Below are positions 1-11,799 of a stretch of 64,000 bases of DNA, piece after piece. Origin of the DNA: Euwallacea fornicatus (taxonomy: Eukaryota > Arthropoda > Insecta > Coleoptera > Curculionidae); contig NC_089541.1 of assembly GCF_040115645.1 (NCBI RefSeq), positions 2,790,001 to 2,854,000 of the forward strand. Direction: 5' to 3'. The translations under genes were made by a program, and so were the position numbers. Within the stretch, counting starts at the first letter, position 1. Every line of letters begins with the position of its first letter. A model generated the notes under the pieces. It was not told the DNA's origin and did no database searches. It worked only from the letters and a program-made list of their open reading frames with translations.

Positions 1-432
1 AAAAAGAATGGAAGGTATAAACAGTCATTTTGATTTATTTATGGTGTTTTTCATTTAAATTTAAACCTTTAGTTGATTTGGTAGTTATGAATTAGTTATA
101 AATACTGAGTAATTAATTCATTTTACATTTTTTAATTAAGTCATCTTTGTGATAATTATTATAAGTTATTTGTCTTAAATGAATAAGGTTTAATTAATAT
201 TATGTTACGTAAATATTTGGTTCAGTGTGAAAGATTCATTCGTCAACGATTGTTGAAATAGAAACGGCGAAACTGATAACAAATATTGCTGCAGACACAA
301 TTTCCAACAATCTTAAATTTAAGAGTTAAACAGTTAAGATTTTCGTGGAGGCAAAGGCAAAGTATTTTTTACCGTATGTAACACAGTTGTATGCATAATA
401 GATAGATGCTAAACTTTAAAAGAACACAAGTT
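1..432. other. No gene seen
   Basis: AT-rich; may include the unrecognised left end of the Tc1-like element. Confidence 0.5.
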
Positions 433-1340
433 AATCATTTCCCATTCTACGAAAGGAAAATCTATTAGGACTATCGCTGAAAACATTAAAAAAAGTGCAG
501 GAACACTTCAACAGATTATAGAGCGATGCAAGAAAAATTATAGAATCGCAAGCAAGAAATAAAAGGCCAAGAAAGATTTTCACTGATGCTAACGAAACAG
601 GGATTGTAAAGCAAGTAAAAGAACATCTCAGATTAAGTGCTCCTAAACTTGCTCTTAGAGTTGAGAAATATTTAAATAAGAAAGTTAATCCGCAAGCGAT
701 AAGAATGGTTTTTCGAAAACGAGGAAAAAACCACCCTTTAGTGGAAAGGATAGAAAAATTAGGGTAGAGTTTGCGAAGGAACACTTGAATGAGGGTTTGG
801 ACTTTTTGAATATAGTTCTATTTGCTGATAAAAGTAAATTTAATTTATTTTGGGTCCGATGAGTGTAGATATGTTTGGAGAATATCGGGTGAAGAGCTTA
901 AAGGACATAATCTAAAAGCTCCTATGAAACACGGCGGAGGGAGTATGATGATGTGGGGGTGTAGGTTGAGTGTGTAGTGGACAAACACAAGTATATTAAC
1001 ATATTGCAACAAAATTTTAAATCAAGTGTGGAAAAATTAGATATTGTAAATACTTTGATGGCTTATCACGACAATGATCCGAAACACACAGCCCATGCAG
1101 CTAAAGAATGATTGTTATAGGTATAAGAGTTCTTATACACCTAAGCCTCCGCCCCAATCACCAGATACTAATGTGATAAAAAATCTTTGGGCCAAAGTGG
1201 AAATATAAATTTGAAAACACAAAATTTCAAACAAGGAAGAACTAAACGGAGCGCTAATGGAAAGATGAAAAAAATACCTTCTGATTCCACCTGAAAATTA
1301 ATGGAATCAGTTGCAAATCGTCTACGATAAGTTGTATTAA
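433..1340 (+). pseudogene. Tc1-like transposase pseudogene
   Basis: With frameshifts and stops the + strand reads through a Tc1 transposase. It begins with a helix-turn-helix part (GKSIRTIAENIKKSAGTLQQ). The first catalytic Asp block is LFADKSKFNLF, the second Asp block is YHDNDPKHTAHAAKE, and the C-terminal block is PPQSPDTNVIKNLWAKVE. That last block normally carries the catalytic Glu (NPIENLW), but here a Lys codon stands at that position. Stops occur between the blocks. The length fits a full-size transposase of roughly 300-340 codons. Terminal inverted repeats were not found with confidence. The copy is inactive. Confidence 0.85.
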
Positions 1341-2856
1341 ACGAAGGTTTACCAATGAGGTATTAAATTACATATATATTTGGATCTATCTTACGAAGGA
1401 ACAATGTGTTTATTAATTATTTGGACTATTTAAATTTTCAAGTTCTGTTGCGCAGTTAAGTTGTTTACGTGATTATTTATTTATTAAAAGCTCGTCAATG
1501 ATGGATTTAACTCATTATTTAGAATAAGTAGATGCTGAAGCATATCATAGAAATATTTATGTGTAATTATTTGTTAAGTTTCAGATACAAATTTATGAAT
1601 AAAAATCATCAACTTATGGGATGTGTCATTTTCACTTTGAGCCACTACAAGTGGAAAACCTCCAAACATAACGGTGCATGGACAGACCCAATGAACTCCA
1701 TGGAATAATTTTCTGATGGTCCTAAAAAGCTAAACAAAAGATCGAACACTGGGTTCACATACCAGCAGGCAAGACACGTTCCTAGTTGATGGGACTAGAT
1801 TAAAAAGTGAGGTCTTGTTACATACAAATTAGCTTGGAATAGAATGTTGTTTACCAAGAGTAGTTAATTCGCAAATTACTGATGCTTTAGAATGTTGAAA
1901 ATCTTAAAGGAATTTAGAAAATATTGTAAACAAACACTAATCGTTATGTTTTCTTAGCTGCTTTTGTAATGCAACATATTTTCAAGAGGTGATTGGTGTG
2001 ACTGAGAAATATGTATAAATATTTGGTTCAACTCCTCCAAATGACTTTCGGTGTTTACATAAGCATGAAAACAATTCATGTTAGAGGAATGGGAGTACTG
2101 ATCACTGATACCCAATAACAGTGATGCAATTCTCAGTTATTAGCAATCTGAAGGTTTATTGTATACACGTGTTATTGCTTTCCAATTTCATGATAATTCC
2201 TTAGTTTTGAGCTGGCGTCATTAATTTTCTTTTTATCAACAATATAATGGTTGTTTTTTCCCATTCATTTAAGTCCCTTCCCATGTCTATAAAACATTTC
2301 TAAACGATTTTATTAGATGATAATAATAAGTCTTTTGGTTTAGTTTGCTCCTAATTACATTTCCGTAAAATGCTATAATTTTCAATACTTCCTTCTTAAG
2401 CCCATTCGTGCAGGAATTTCTGAGTAATAACTTCCTGCTAAATTGCTGTTACTACCATTTTAATTGGGAGGTTTACTTTGCAATTTTAAAGTGTGAAAAA
2501 ATAAAAATTACCCTATAAAAGCGCTCGTTCGTCGTCAAAAATTTACGGGGATACATTAATCCCGGGATAAGCAGCGAATTCGCCAAATTCGCCGGGCATT
2601 TGAATCCGTTAAACGATCTTGCAGATGCATTTCTATTTGCGTCCAGTACACAGTGTCCAAAAAAAGTTTTATATTGTATGTACCTTTTTTGTAGACTATT
2701 GCATGCACAAAATTCTATTTATATTTATTAACATTTAACAAACTACTTCACCTGAACCCAATTTTACCGAGCAAAATAATAATCGAAAGTGGTTCTTCGG
2801 TGGGTTCCCAGGTAGGTTATGTTCACCATTGTTTACGTTTGATCGCGCTGACTCAC
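1341..2856. other. No gene seen
   Basis: AT-rich sequence with stops in all frames; the TATA-like box and a small GC-richer patch near 2520-2620 are the only structure noticed. Confidence 0.5.
2514..2521 (+). promoter_or_regulatory. TATA-box-like sequence
   Basis: TATAAAAG is followed by a GC-richer stretch (about 2521-2620) that has no clear ORF. In AT-rich DNA such boxes occur by chance, so support is weak. Confidence 0.15.
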
Positions 2857-2905
2857 CTGTAATGCCGGAAATCCACAGCAAAAGCCACACCAAAGCTGAA
2901 CACAT
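2857..2905 (-). CDS. Candidate first coding exon (signal peptide) of a divergent gene
   Basis: Read on the minus strand, an ATG at 2905 opens MCSALVWLLLWISGIT. This is a textbook short signal peptide with a hydrophobic LVWLLLWI core. It runs straight into a near-consensus splice donor (ACAG, then GTGAGT) at 2857/2856. An in-frame TGA lies upstream of the ATG, so this is the natural start in this frame, and the sequence upstream would be 5' untranslated. The rest of the gene would lie at lower coordinates; no continuation exon was recognised between 1 and 2850. The GC-richer stretch at about 3000-3140 could be a promoter. The evidence is one short exon plus one good donor, so chance cannot be excluded. 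Confidence 0.4.
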
Positions 2906-3506
2906 GACGATCACAGGAAAATGATTGCGGTCAATATTTGCGGAAAACTCTCGCACTTTGGAAAGTTTGAAAGTTCACGAAAAGTCGCAAATAACCCGGT
3001 GGTTGTATGTACACGGCATTGCGCACCTAACGGACCTTTAATCGCGACTACATTTACAACAGAAGTTGGTTTGTGGATGAGCGTGAGGCGCCGGCGCAGA
3101 CTTTGTTTTGTTTTCAACAACCTGTCGCTTATCTTTCGGTAATGGGGACTTTGAAAAAGTACTTATCACAAAATTTATCTTATCATTGTGTGGATTTAGC
3201 GATTATTCATCTTAGGAGCAAGGAAGCTCCATTTGGAAATCAGCAAAATCGGGTGTAACCTAAACGAACATTTGTAAGTTATGAGTAAATTGTACATTTT
3301 TTCGCTTGATGCTGAATTTATATGCAAACCCAAGTTTTTATTAAACTATGGACGTATGGATGCGAATCAGAAGAATCATTACTAATAATAAAGGAAGAAA
3401 TAGAAATAAGGGAACAAGGAACAAAATCATATCTTAAAAGAACAAATTTAACTAATTCGTCGACTTTCCATTTTTTATTGTTTTCGCACATAAATATAAT
3501 ATATCG

Positions 3507-3521
3507 GGTGCCATCTAGTGG
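3507..3521 (-). promoter_or_regulatory. CTCF-like insulator motif, full consensus match
   Basis: The reverse complement reads CCACTAGATGGCACC, which matches the known CTCF core CCASYAGRKGGCRS at all 14 positions. Binding in this species is an inference. Confidence 0.45.
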
Positions 3522-3695
3522 TCATTTCGTCGTGTTCAAGAATTAACCACATGACGAATAAAGGAATCCTATTGAACGTCTGCCCAATTTGGGCAGTGTT
3601 TAAGGAGTTTTATCACAGTAAGCTAATAACGTTCTAAGGATGACGTCGAACTTTAATTTAGAGTTTCCGTAGTTTTCCAGCTGGATTGAACATTC

Positions 3696-3711
3696 CTGGC
3701 GCCATCTGGAG
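3696..3711 (-). promoter_or_regulatory. Second CTCF-like motif, same orientation
   Basis: The reverse complement reads TCTCCAGATGGCGCC, matching 12 of 14 positions and containing the AGATGGCGC core seen for insect CTCF. It lies about 190 bases from the first site. Confidence 0.4.
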
Positions 3712-4739
3712 ACGAGCATTTTGGTACAACCACTGAAATTTCTATACAGGATTCTATATTTTGATCAGCGTACTCTTATGAGAGTTTTATTAAAGTATTT
3801 TTCAATATTTCTTTTGTATGATTTAGTCAGTATTTATTATGTTGCCTCTATTTATTTTACGGATAACAACTAACTATTTAAATATTGATTAAAATTAACT
3901 ATATGTTGGATAAATTCAACACCGAGTTTAGAGCCATGAAAATATCGTATTCGCCATCAAGGCAAGAAAATTCTTAATCCGGTGGCTCAATTGTGTAATT
4001 TACCCTTAAAAAAAAGATGTTATAAATTTTATAGGTCAAATAACAATTAAAATTGACCAGTAGCAAAATTAGACAATTAATCTGACAAAATTCAAATTTT
4101 TCTTAAAAAATAAACATCAGTTTTAAACATTTAATTTTCATAAAATAGATATCAATGAAATATTTTAATACTTTTTTAAGGTATAATAAAAACCAATTTT
4201 CAAGCTTTTTTAAAAAGGAAGAATAGGTAAGTAAAAGAGGGGTACGAGGATCTCTGAACTTTGAAGATTTTAAACTTAACTCACCATCAACAATTCGATC
4301 TTCAAAAGAAAAAACGAAAGTGGATAAGATTTTTCGAGAGATCTAACAAATCATATTGCACTTCAAGTTTTGGGAAACTTCAACGACACACTTTAAATTT
4401 TTCTAAAAAGTTCTTTTTCTGAATTCAGCAAATCCTGAAATTATCATTCCAGGACTTTTACATGCATTAATCTATTTTTGGATCGTTAAAAAGCAATTAA
4501 CCTTTTGAGCAACTAACAGAAAAGTTGTAAGTTGAACAAACTAAATGATAAAATGGGTTTTTGACGAAATAAAACTTTCTAAGTAAACTAAAAAGTTCTA
4601 ATCTTCAAAGATACTAAAATTGAACTTACATTTATTAGAAATTTCTCAATAAGAAACAGAAGTAAGAACATCTAGAAAATTTCCTGGTATGCATAAAGGC
4701 ACAAGAAAAGCTCCCTGACATAATATGACAGTTATATCG

Positions 4740-5560
4740 AGATGTCGTTTTTCTGAACCAAGATACGACACAGCCTTTACAATTTGATATTTATATTAAA
4801 AATACTTCTCATAATTATGGAATTTGTAATAATCAGACGTAAAAAACAAACTCTCTCTGTAACGAGAGTTAAAATAAAATTAAATATCTGTCGTGATATC
4901 CGGATAATTTTCTGATAAACATTAATGGCAACTCGAAGAACCAAGGTACATCATTGCCTTAGGCACATTTTAATGTATTAAAAAGGTTCCTTGATGACCT
5001 GAAATTTGTAATGTGAGATGTTTAGAGACTGGTGCGCTTTCGAGGTTTTTGATATGAGATAAAACTTATGTAGTTATTAATAATTCATGATACCTTTAGA
5101 GATTAAGATACACCACTGTCTTTGTCATATGTTGATACATTATAAAAGAAATTTTAAAGTTTTTAATTTTTGTCTTGAATTTTAAGCATTAGAAATCAGA
5201 GGTATAGTTACTGGGGAGGACTTGAAATAAAAATAAACTTTTTGTTCACTTAATTGTTATTATAGATTGATATTTGATTTGCGGATCCAGATATGCTACT
5301 GCTTTTGTCATTGTTTCATACGCCAGAAAATAATTTTTCAAGCTTGAATTTTTGAACTTTAGATGTTACATATCTGAGACACAACTGATACATGGGCATT
5401 TTAATCCATTTAAAATAGAAATGGGCTCTTTAACAGCTCCTTAATTGTTATGATTTGATGATAACTGTATGGCCCAAGACACGTGATTTTGTCACTCTTT
5501 TTGTGGAACAAAAAAAGGTCTTTTAAACTTAAAGTATTTAGTTTTAATTATTGAAAATCA
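4740..5560 (-). repeat. Diverged tandem repeat array 1 (about 160-187 bp units)
   Basis: Five anchor sites recur at about 4758, 4941, 5102, 5287 and 5473, spaced 183, 161, 185 and 186 bases. Examples are CCAAGATACGACACAGCCTT, CCAAGGTACATCATTGCCTT and TTAAGATACACCACTGTCTT. Other blocks repeat in register, such as TTGTAAT..(T)CAGA and TTAATTGTTAT. Units are old and strongly diverged. Read on the minus strand the consensus matches array 2. Confidence 0.65.
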
Positions 5561-7984
5561 GAAATTTTTTTCGAGTAAACAATTTTTTTAGATGCTCATA
5601 AGAGATTACCATATGGCAAAATTTTCTAAGCCTCAAAATGTTTAACATAAGCCTGCACGGTTTGATTTGATCCTTATATGGAGAAAGCTAAGAAATCCGA
5701 AGATTTTGCACTGAAAAGAGTAAGTAGACACGGATTTTGAGATTAACCCGATTTATGCGGTTAGTGCAGACAGATATTATTCTTTCCACGTAGTAAATTG
5801 AGGCGCCCAGTAGCATCTAAGTTCATGTGTAGAGTCGAATCAGGACATTTTTGAAATACGACCAGTTAGTTAAGTGTTTAAATGTATTATTTGAAGACAA
5901 TTTGTATGGTCCATATTCTTAACATCTTTAACTTTTTCAAGCTTGAGTTCTAATTTACACGCTCATATATATTTTTTCGAGCTTCCTCCGAAAGGCGAAA
6001 TCCTCCTTGACCATTGCCGAAAGAATGAAGGAAGAGATGGAATTTTTGCATACAGTTTATGAGTGGATCAACGCATCGCAAACCGGTCCGCGAGCATATT
6101 GCGAGCAATGGCGAGGGACTCGCGGCGCGTCACTCAGTTGCACCTCAACCTCGAAAGACGCGCGTCGCAGCGCCGAAGAACACGTCGTGAACCACCTTTA
6201 GGACGTCGTTTTCCGCGACGACCATGCGGCTTAAGCCGCTTGGACAAAGTGTTTCGCGGAAAATTCGGACTATTTTGGATCTATTATGTGATTTTGTCAT
6301 GGCTTCGTCCTCATCATGGAAAAAATGTATGTAGTTGTTTTGGAAAAATTTGGGATTTTTATAAAAAAAAGTTTGAAAAAATCTTTTGAACTTGTTCAAA
6401 ACAAAAATCTTTGGTTGAGGGAGATATTCGTTTTATTTTTAATGATCTTTGGACAGAAAAAATAATGTCCCTTTAAGTCACTTTTTGATCTAATCATGAC
6501 CCATTTTATAAACTTAACACCGAAATCTTTGAGGACACGTTATAGATTTGGCAGATGGTAGACGACTATTGTAACTTAATTAGAACTGTCAATCTGCCTA
6601 AGACCATATCGTTTTGTGCAACAAATCAGAATACAATATAACTCAATAGCCTTCCAAATATAGCATAATTTGGACACTTATGTATATTGCAAGGTCGACC
6701 CACTTTACGCGTGCAAGCGTACATACTTGCAGCACAGTAATTAACTTACGATTGGTTGAATCACTGTCAGATAGATGAAAAATTTAGTAAAATAGGGGAA
6801 ATGTCCTTTAATTAATTTTATATCATTGGTAATTGTTAGATATTTACACGTAGAGGACTGAAACTTCCGCATAAATTTATTAGAAATTGAAGGAAATATT
6901 TTTCATGAAAATGCTGTAACATGTAGTGTTGTTTTTAGTTCTGCGTTTATTTTTCACTTTTTTGCTTTTTTCTTATGAAATTCCGCATATATTATGACGT
7001 TTTGAAGTTTTTTGAGATATTTTAAACATACTTTATGTTACATACCCATGTTTGAATACAATAATTTTAAAAAATGATAAAAAATAGAAATAACGATGGA
7101 ATTATTAATACTTAAAAAATGACATTGTAAACTACTGTAATCTAATGTATTAAACGTTCGATCTATGCCCCATTGACTTCCTGACAGTAGACAAACCGTA
7201 ACTTAAAATTTTTCAAGAATTTTTCTGATCATTTGAGGAGATGTTTGCTGAGCTTTTGGGGTAATTTTATTTGTTAACTATTCTATATTGTTGGGCTCAT
7301 TTATATACACCCTATGTTTTAGATAACCTCATCAAAGAGGTCCGTATGGATGAGGTCAGACAATCTAGTAGACCACTCGAATATCTCCCTTCATTCAATT
7401 CATCGATTATATTATTATAATTATTACATGTGTATGTTACATGAAATATGATCAGAATTTCTCAAAGAATTCAAAAATGTTGTAATATACATGGGGCTGC
7501 ATAAGAAAAACATGGACATGTATTTCTGTTACGTCAAAAAAATGCACAACTGAAAACAAAATTTGGCGTATTCCAGCAATTTTATGAAAAATATTTTCTT
7601 CGTTTGGTAGCGGGGGCTTTTGCTTCTCCCTGTATATATGGAGAGTATGTGGAAAAATTACCAATCCGTTGTTGCGGGGGTAGTAAAGGGAATACGAATT
7701 TATACGAAATTTTTGGTTGGTTTGGATGTATAAGAAGTCTTGAGAGTACATATGGCACGTGTATATAAGGTAAATTGCCTTCTTGAGTACCATGACGTGC
7801 CTTACAGAAAATAAATTTAGAGGATCTAATTAAAGTGTTTCCCAAGAAGAATTTATGAGTCCGCATTCTGAGCTGATTTTCAAATGATCAAATTTTATTA
7901 TTATTAATTTTTTTTTATCATTGTTCATTCTGTTTCATTACATAAACTCGTTGTATTCCCGTATAGTCCCGTACTTCACATCTT
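5561..7984. other. No gene seen apart from the CpG-rich island
   Basis: AT-rich. Minus-strand open frames at 7452-7866 overlap each other in two frames and resemble no known protein. Confidence 0.5.
6000..6260. other. CpG-rich island with overlapping short ORFs
   Basis: About 230 bases are much richer in G, C and CpG than everything around them (many CGCG, GCGC and TCGCGG words). Two + frames are open across it (64 and 108 codons), as is part of the minus strand, none with a recognisable domain. A perfect 14-base palindrome GCGGCTTAAGCCGC lies at 6226-6239. It sits 3.5 kb upstream of the LRR exon at 9721, so a promoter or untranslated first exon of that gene is one possibility. Confidence 0.3.
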
Positions 7985-8845
7985 GATTATTATTTTTTTA
8001 AATTTGAAAATCCCCTCACTTTCAATAAGACTAAGATTCTCCAGCTTGGACACCAAGCTCCAAGTGGAATTTTTGTTTAATGGCACACTGCCATCATCAA
8101 CGGCTCTTTCCACTCTTCATAATCTGGTAATGCCTTAGTAATTACTGAACTCGTACGGGCTTTAAAAAAAAAGTTTCAACGTTTAGAAATACATCATATA
8201 CTTCGGAGTTTTTTTCATATCCTGACTGATCCATTTCTTTAGTTCTTGTGGGTGTAGGTTATTTATTTCCTTCGGCATTTTGTTTGTCAATTTTTTCACC
8301 AAAATTCAAACTGGCTGCGGCTTTTTAATCTCCTTATTTCTTCTTGAATTAGGGTTATCTTCTGTATAACGTTTGTCGTCTGTTCTATTTTCACCCGTTG
8401 ATAAGTCGATATAAGTCATATTTAGTTGTGCAGTTGTGGTCTTAGAGTTCCTTCTTTAATGCATTCTAAGTAGGGCACCAATTGTGGCTATAGCCAATCA
8501 TAATGCAAGCAGTACTCTTTGAATTAGGCCTAACTGGGGCTTTCTGCTTTGGGATGTGCTTGTAGGCTACACATCCAAAAGTTTGTTAATTTTCAAAATT
8601 TTGTTTTCTCTTGCAATGCATTTCAGCCGGGGTATCCCCTTTTAAGGCCGAGGGCTTCTGTTCAATAAATAATGTTGAATGCGACGCAGTTTCTCGCAAC
8701 CCACTTTAATCAAATTTTGATTCCAAAATCATTGCTCGGGAACTTTGCATTAAGCGATGTTTGATAAATAATTAAAATTTTTGTGTTCGCCCCTTCAGCC
8801 TTGCCATTCAGTTCAGGAGTGTAAGGAATGGATGATTTTACGTGA
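7985..8845 (-). pseudogene. Ty1/copia retrotransposon fragment (end of integrase to start of RT)
   Basis: The minus strand shows, in several frames, the order expected in a copia polyprotein. First is the integrase block SSIPYTPELNGKAEGANTK. Next is the post-integrase region with FGCVAYKHIPK-like and IMIGYS-like remnants. A linker follows, and then the start of the reverse transcriptase region (LPDYEEWKEPLMMAV, NKNSTWSLVSKLE, IFKFKK). Stops and frameshifts are numerous. No long terminal repeats, gag or main reverse-transcriptase motifs were recognised on either side, so this is an internal fragment of an old insertion. Confidence 0.7.
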
Positions 8846-9720
8846 ATGGGGCAAAAAATGGGACGCACATGAAGTGAGAAAGGGTGGAATAGTGAGCGAA
8901 AAGGGCCTTCTTGGGCCTAATTGCCAAGCTTCGTCCAGTAACCAGAAATTTCGCTTAAACTACTTGGACTTTTCATCTTCTAAGGCTGAACTTACCTGCT
9001 GGACAAACCGCAGGTAGTGAAACGACTTAAAACTGGACTGAAAATTTAAAGTTATTTACCAATTTATTTAAAGAAAATTTTCATAATTTTGACCCAAAAT
9101 AATTTCACAATTGTTTGCTTTCAAATCTCAAAATCCTAAAAGTGTTAGTAATCAAGAAGTCGACCGTAAAATTTTATTCACCTCTTTGAGTGCCCGAGTT
9201 CCAAAGAACTTGTTGAAATTTATATGTCAGTAAAACTTTACCATTACAAGTTTCCGCACATAGAAAGTCGAGTGGGTGTCATGAACATATTTATTTCTCG
9301 AAGTCTGATCCTGGAAAAGCGCCGACTTCAATTTAACTTTTACAATTGATTTCTCGATTCTTGGAATGAGCAATGCAATCATGTGAGTGATTCGCTTCTA
9401 TATTGTGTTCAATCTCAAGTGAAATTCATTTACATGCGAAAAAATCTAATAAAATATAAAGGAAAAATTGTTCTCTTAAAGATATAAATTTGGGTAGAGT
9501 TATATGGGTAATTTTTCTGAAGCTTAATGGACCAGCAGAGGCTCAAAAACGCAATAACTTTCGACCCAATGACACCAGGATGTCACATATTCATGGCTCT
9601 AATTTTGCCAAGAATCTTTTAATTTAAACCAGGAGGAATTCATTTTGATTTATTTTCTTATATTATCATGTATCTCAGGAATTATTTAGTACTCTTTAGA
9701 AATTCTGATTTGATTTCCAG
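8846..9720. other. Upstream intron or flank of the LRR exon
   Basis: No exon carrying the missing start codon was recognised; the sequence is AT-rich. Confidence 0.45.
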
Positions 9721-9925
9721 ATAAATCATCCGCACTGCTACCACTGCTATTATTAGTACTGCTGCTACCATCGGGGGGTGCAATAGGGTTCACTGAAGAG
9801 ACTTTATCGCCCTGTCCAGTCTTCGGACAAGGGCGGTGCTATTGCACCCCCGATCTTCACGAGTTTCAGTGCCGGGGTGCCGGATTTACTGAGGTTCCTG
9901 AGCTGCCTTACAGCATCAGCAAATT
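9721..9925 (+). CDS. LRR receptor/secreted protein: exon with signal peptide and LRR N-cap
   Basis: This is an internal coding exon, 205 bases long. It follows a good acceptor (tgatttccag, ending at 9720) and ends at the donor gtaagtaa (from 9926). The open frame begins with two bases of a split codon and then encodes 67 residues. First comes a classic signal peptide (KSSALLPLLLLVLLLPSGGA). Then comes a cysteine-rich LRR N-cap with Cys pattern C-x7-C-x-C-x8-C (CPVFGQGRCYC, then a Cys in FQCRG) and the typical FTEVPELP turn. The exon stops after two bases of a Leu codon (phase 2), as the two LRR exons at 59818 and 60905 do. It contains no ATG, and an in-frame TGA lies just upstream in the intron, so the start codon must be on an earlier exon that I could not locate. 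The product should be secreted or membrane-anchored with extracellular LRRs. One-LRR-per-exon structure occurs in glycoprotein-hormone-receptor-like LGRs, Slit and peroxidasin; the family is not decided. Confidence 0.85.
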
Positions 9926-10924
9926 GTAAGTAATAAAGTAAGGAGTTTATTACTGAATAGTAATTTTGTTCTTAAACCTGTATGGTTTAATGGTATAATG
10001 TGTTTTAGACCATATTGCCGATGTTAATGTCGTAGCCCAAATGTTTTATCAAGATTATTTTAGATTTTTAATTATTAAATTGTATACTGTTTAATTATGT
10101 GGGTAGAATAGAAAATTTAAATGATAAATTTTTATTGCTTATGTTTAAAGCTATTAAAAAATTATTAAACATTACAATATAGGACAAAGCAATGGGGCAA
10201 CAAAAGTTATTAAAAATCGGTGAATTGAAACACCAAACACAGACCTTTTAAGCAGCTAGGTGCCCTTGAGATCTAAATCATTTCAGTTCCATTAAATAGG
10301 AGATAAATTATATTGTAATTATTACTTTATTTCATTGAATTTCAGTTTCAATTTTTGTTCGTCGTTCATTCAATAGCGCAGAAGTCATGAATTTTGAAAT
10401 ATTGTTATGCCAATGAGAGGATACTCAAATGGAAAATGTTGGAGATTGGACCTATATGCTCTATCTAGAAATTGGAAAATTGGTGTATATATGCTGTAAT
10501 GCCAAGTAGGAGAAATCGTTGTTTTTATTTTTAAAATGAAAATTTCTTTTGAAGCTAATTAGATCAATTTTAAGTGAGTAGCGGGGCAGTTGTAAAATCA
10601 AAATTTATTGGAAGTGTATGTTGTGTTGCACAAACAGCAGCCTAAATTCATAAGAATGAGGACAATTTTAATTGGGAAATTTTTTGGTCTCCAAAAGTGA
10701 AACTTACACTTATAAAATCTATAGAAACTCTAAAGAAATGTATGCTCTATCAGATAAAAAGAAATTCTTGAAATTGTGGTCTATCGTTGCGAATTTTAGT
10801 TTATTGTATTAGTTTCCCTTCTAACACTTTTTATAACAGTTTTAAACAGAAAATTGATAGGTCTCAAAGAGGGACAGCCTGAATTACAAAATTTGTCAAA
10901 ACTAGAGAGAAAACCACGATTTAT
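9926..10924. other. Start of the large LRR-gene intron
   Basis: AT-rich, no structure noticed. Confidence 0.5.
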
Positions 10925-11467
10925 TATATAGGGTCTCTCAGAAAAAAACTAGACACCCCGAATAACTTGTTTATTATGCACATTTATGAAAAATCGATAA
11001 GACATGGCGATCATGGTATCAAGAGGGGCCCATTTTAACATATACGTTAGCTACTCACTTTCATGTGTCGTCCCTGCAGAGCCACACCCTTAAAACACTT
11101 AAATGGGAAGTAGGGTGGAGTAATACATTGGTCGAAAGGGTATTCAATAGGCTAAATAACGGTAGTACTTTAGCAAATAAAAGGGGCCGCTTTGGAAAAT
11201 GGAGCCACCAAAGTCAAAAGTTATCATCATCGTTATTTAACCTATTGAATAACCATTCAAAGTATCACTTGACTTTACTTCCTGATTAAGTTTTTTAAGC
11301 AGGTGGCTCACCAGGAAAGAGGGTTGAAAGTCAGTAGCTATCATGTACGTGAAAATAGGTCCCCCTTGAAACCATAATCGTATCAACATATCTTACCAAA
11401 TTTCCATAAATTGCATAATAAACAAGTTATTGGGGGTATATAATTTTGTTGAGATGCTTTCTATATA
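10925..11467. mobile_element. Foldback (long inverted repeat) non-autonomous element
   Basis: The two halves are inverted copies of each other. The left arm starts TATATAGGGTCTCTCAG and includes AATAACTTGTTTATTATGCA; the right arm ends with its inverse followed by TATATA. Similarity continues inward (GAGCCAC, TATTCAATAGG, TAAATAACG), leaving a loop of only a few tens of bases. Arms are about 250 bp. It has no coding capacity of its own. It probably was mobilised by a Tc1/mariner-type transposase, given the TA at each end. Confidence 0.8.
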
Positions 11468-11799
11468 AAAACTACTGAAAGTTTCTGGTTTATTCTCAAA
11501 TTAAAATTAATATTTCAAATTTCAAATTCATTAAGTCAATGAGGGTAGTTTCAAGTCGAAAATTTGTATGATTAGAATTATAACATCTATTAAACAAATA
11601 AAAAAATGAACGCACTTTTTGATAAGAAAATTGCCGGGAAAATTCTGGTTATAAGTCAGATATTTCATATTCTCAAATTCAATTTTCTTGTGTAGATTCC
11701 TTCGAAGCTAGTAGCTTCAAAAGAGCATATACAAAAAAATATATTTAAATAGGAAATGTATGGGTCGCAAGTGATACGGTTAAAGTACTAAAATAGATA

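Larger units (their letters stand above)
2906..4739. other. Candidate divergent promoter region, then AT-rich spacer
   Basis: About 2940-3140 is GC-richer, with a GGCGCCGGCGC core near 3088. It could serve the minus-strand exon at 2857-2905. Two CTCF-like motifs follow at 3507 and 3696. The remainder is AT-rich with no supported gene. Confidence 0.35.

Noticed and set aside
7452..7866. Two overlapping minus-strand frames of 94 and 113 codons
   Set aside because: They overlap in different frames with no domain; neither continues the copia fragment next to them.
8781..9017. 78-codon + strand frame
   Set aside because: Its first part is antisense to the copia integrase segment and the rest shows no domain.
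11065..11289. 74-codon + strand frame
   Set aside because: It lies within the foldback element and is explained by its inverted repeat.
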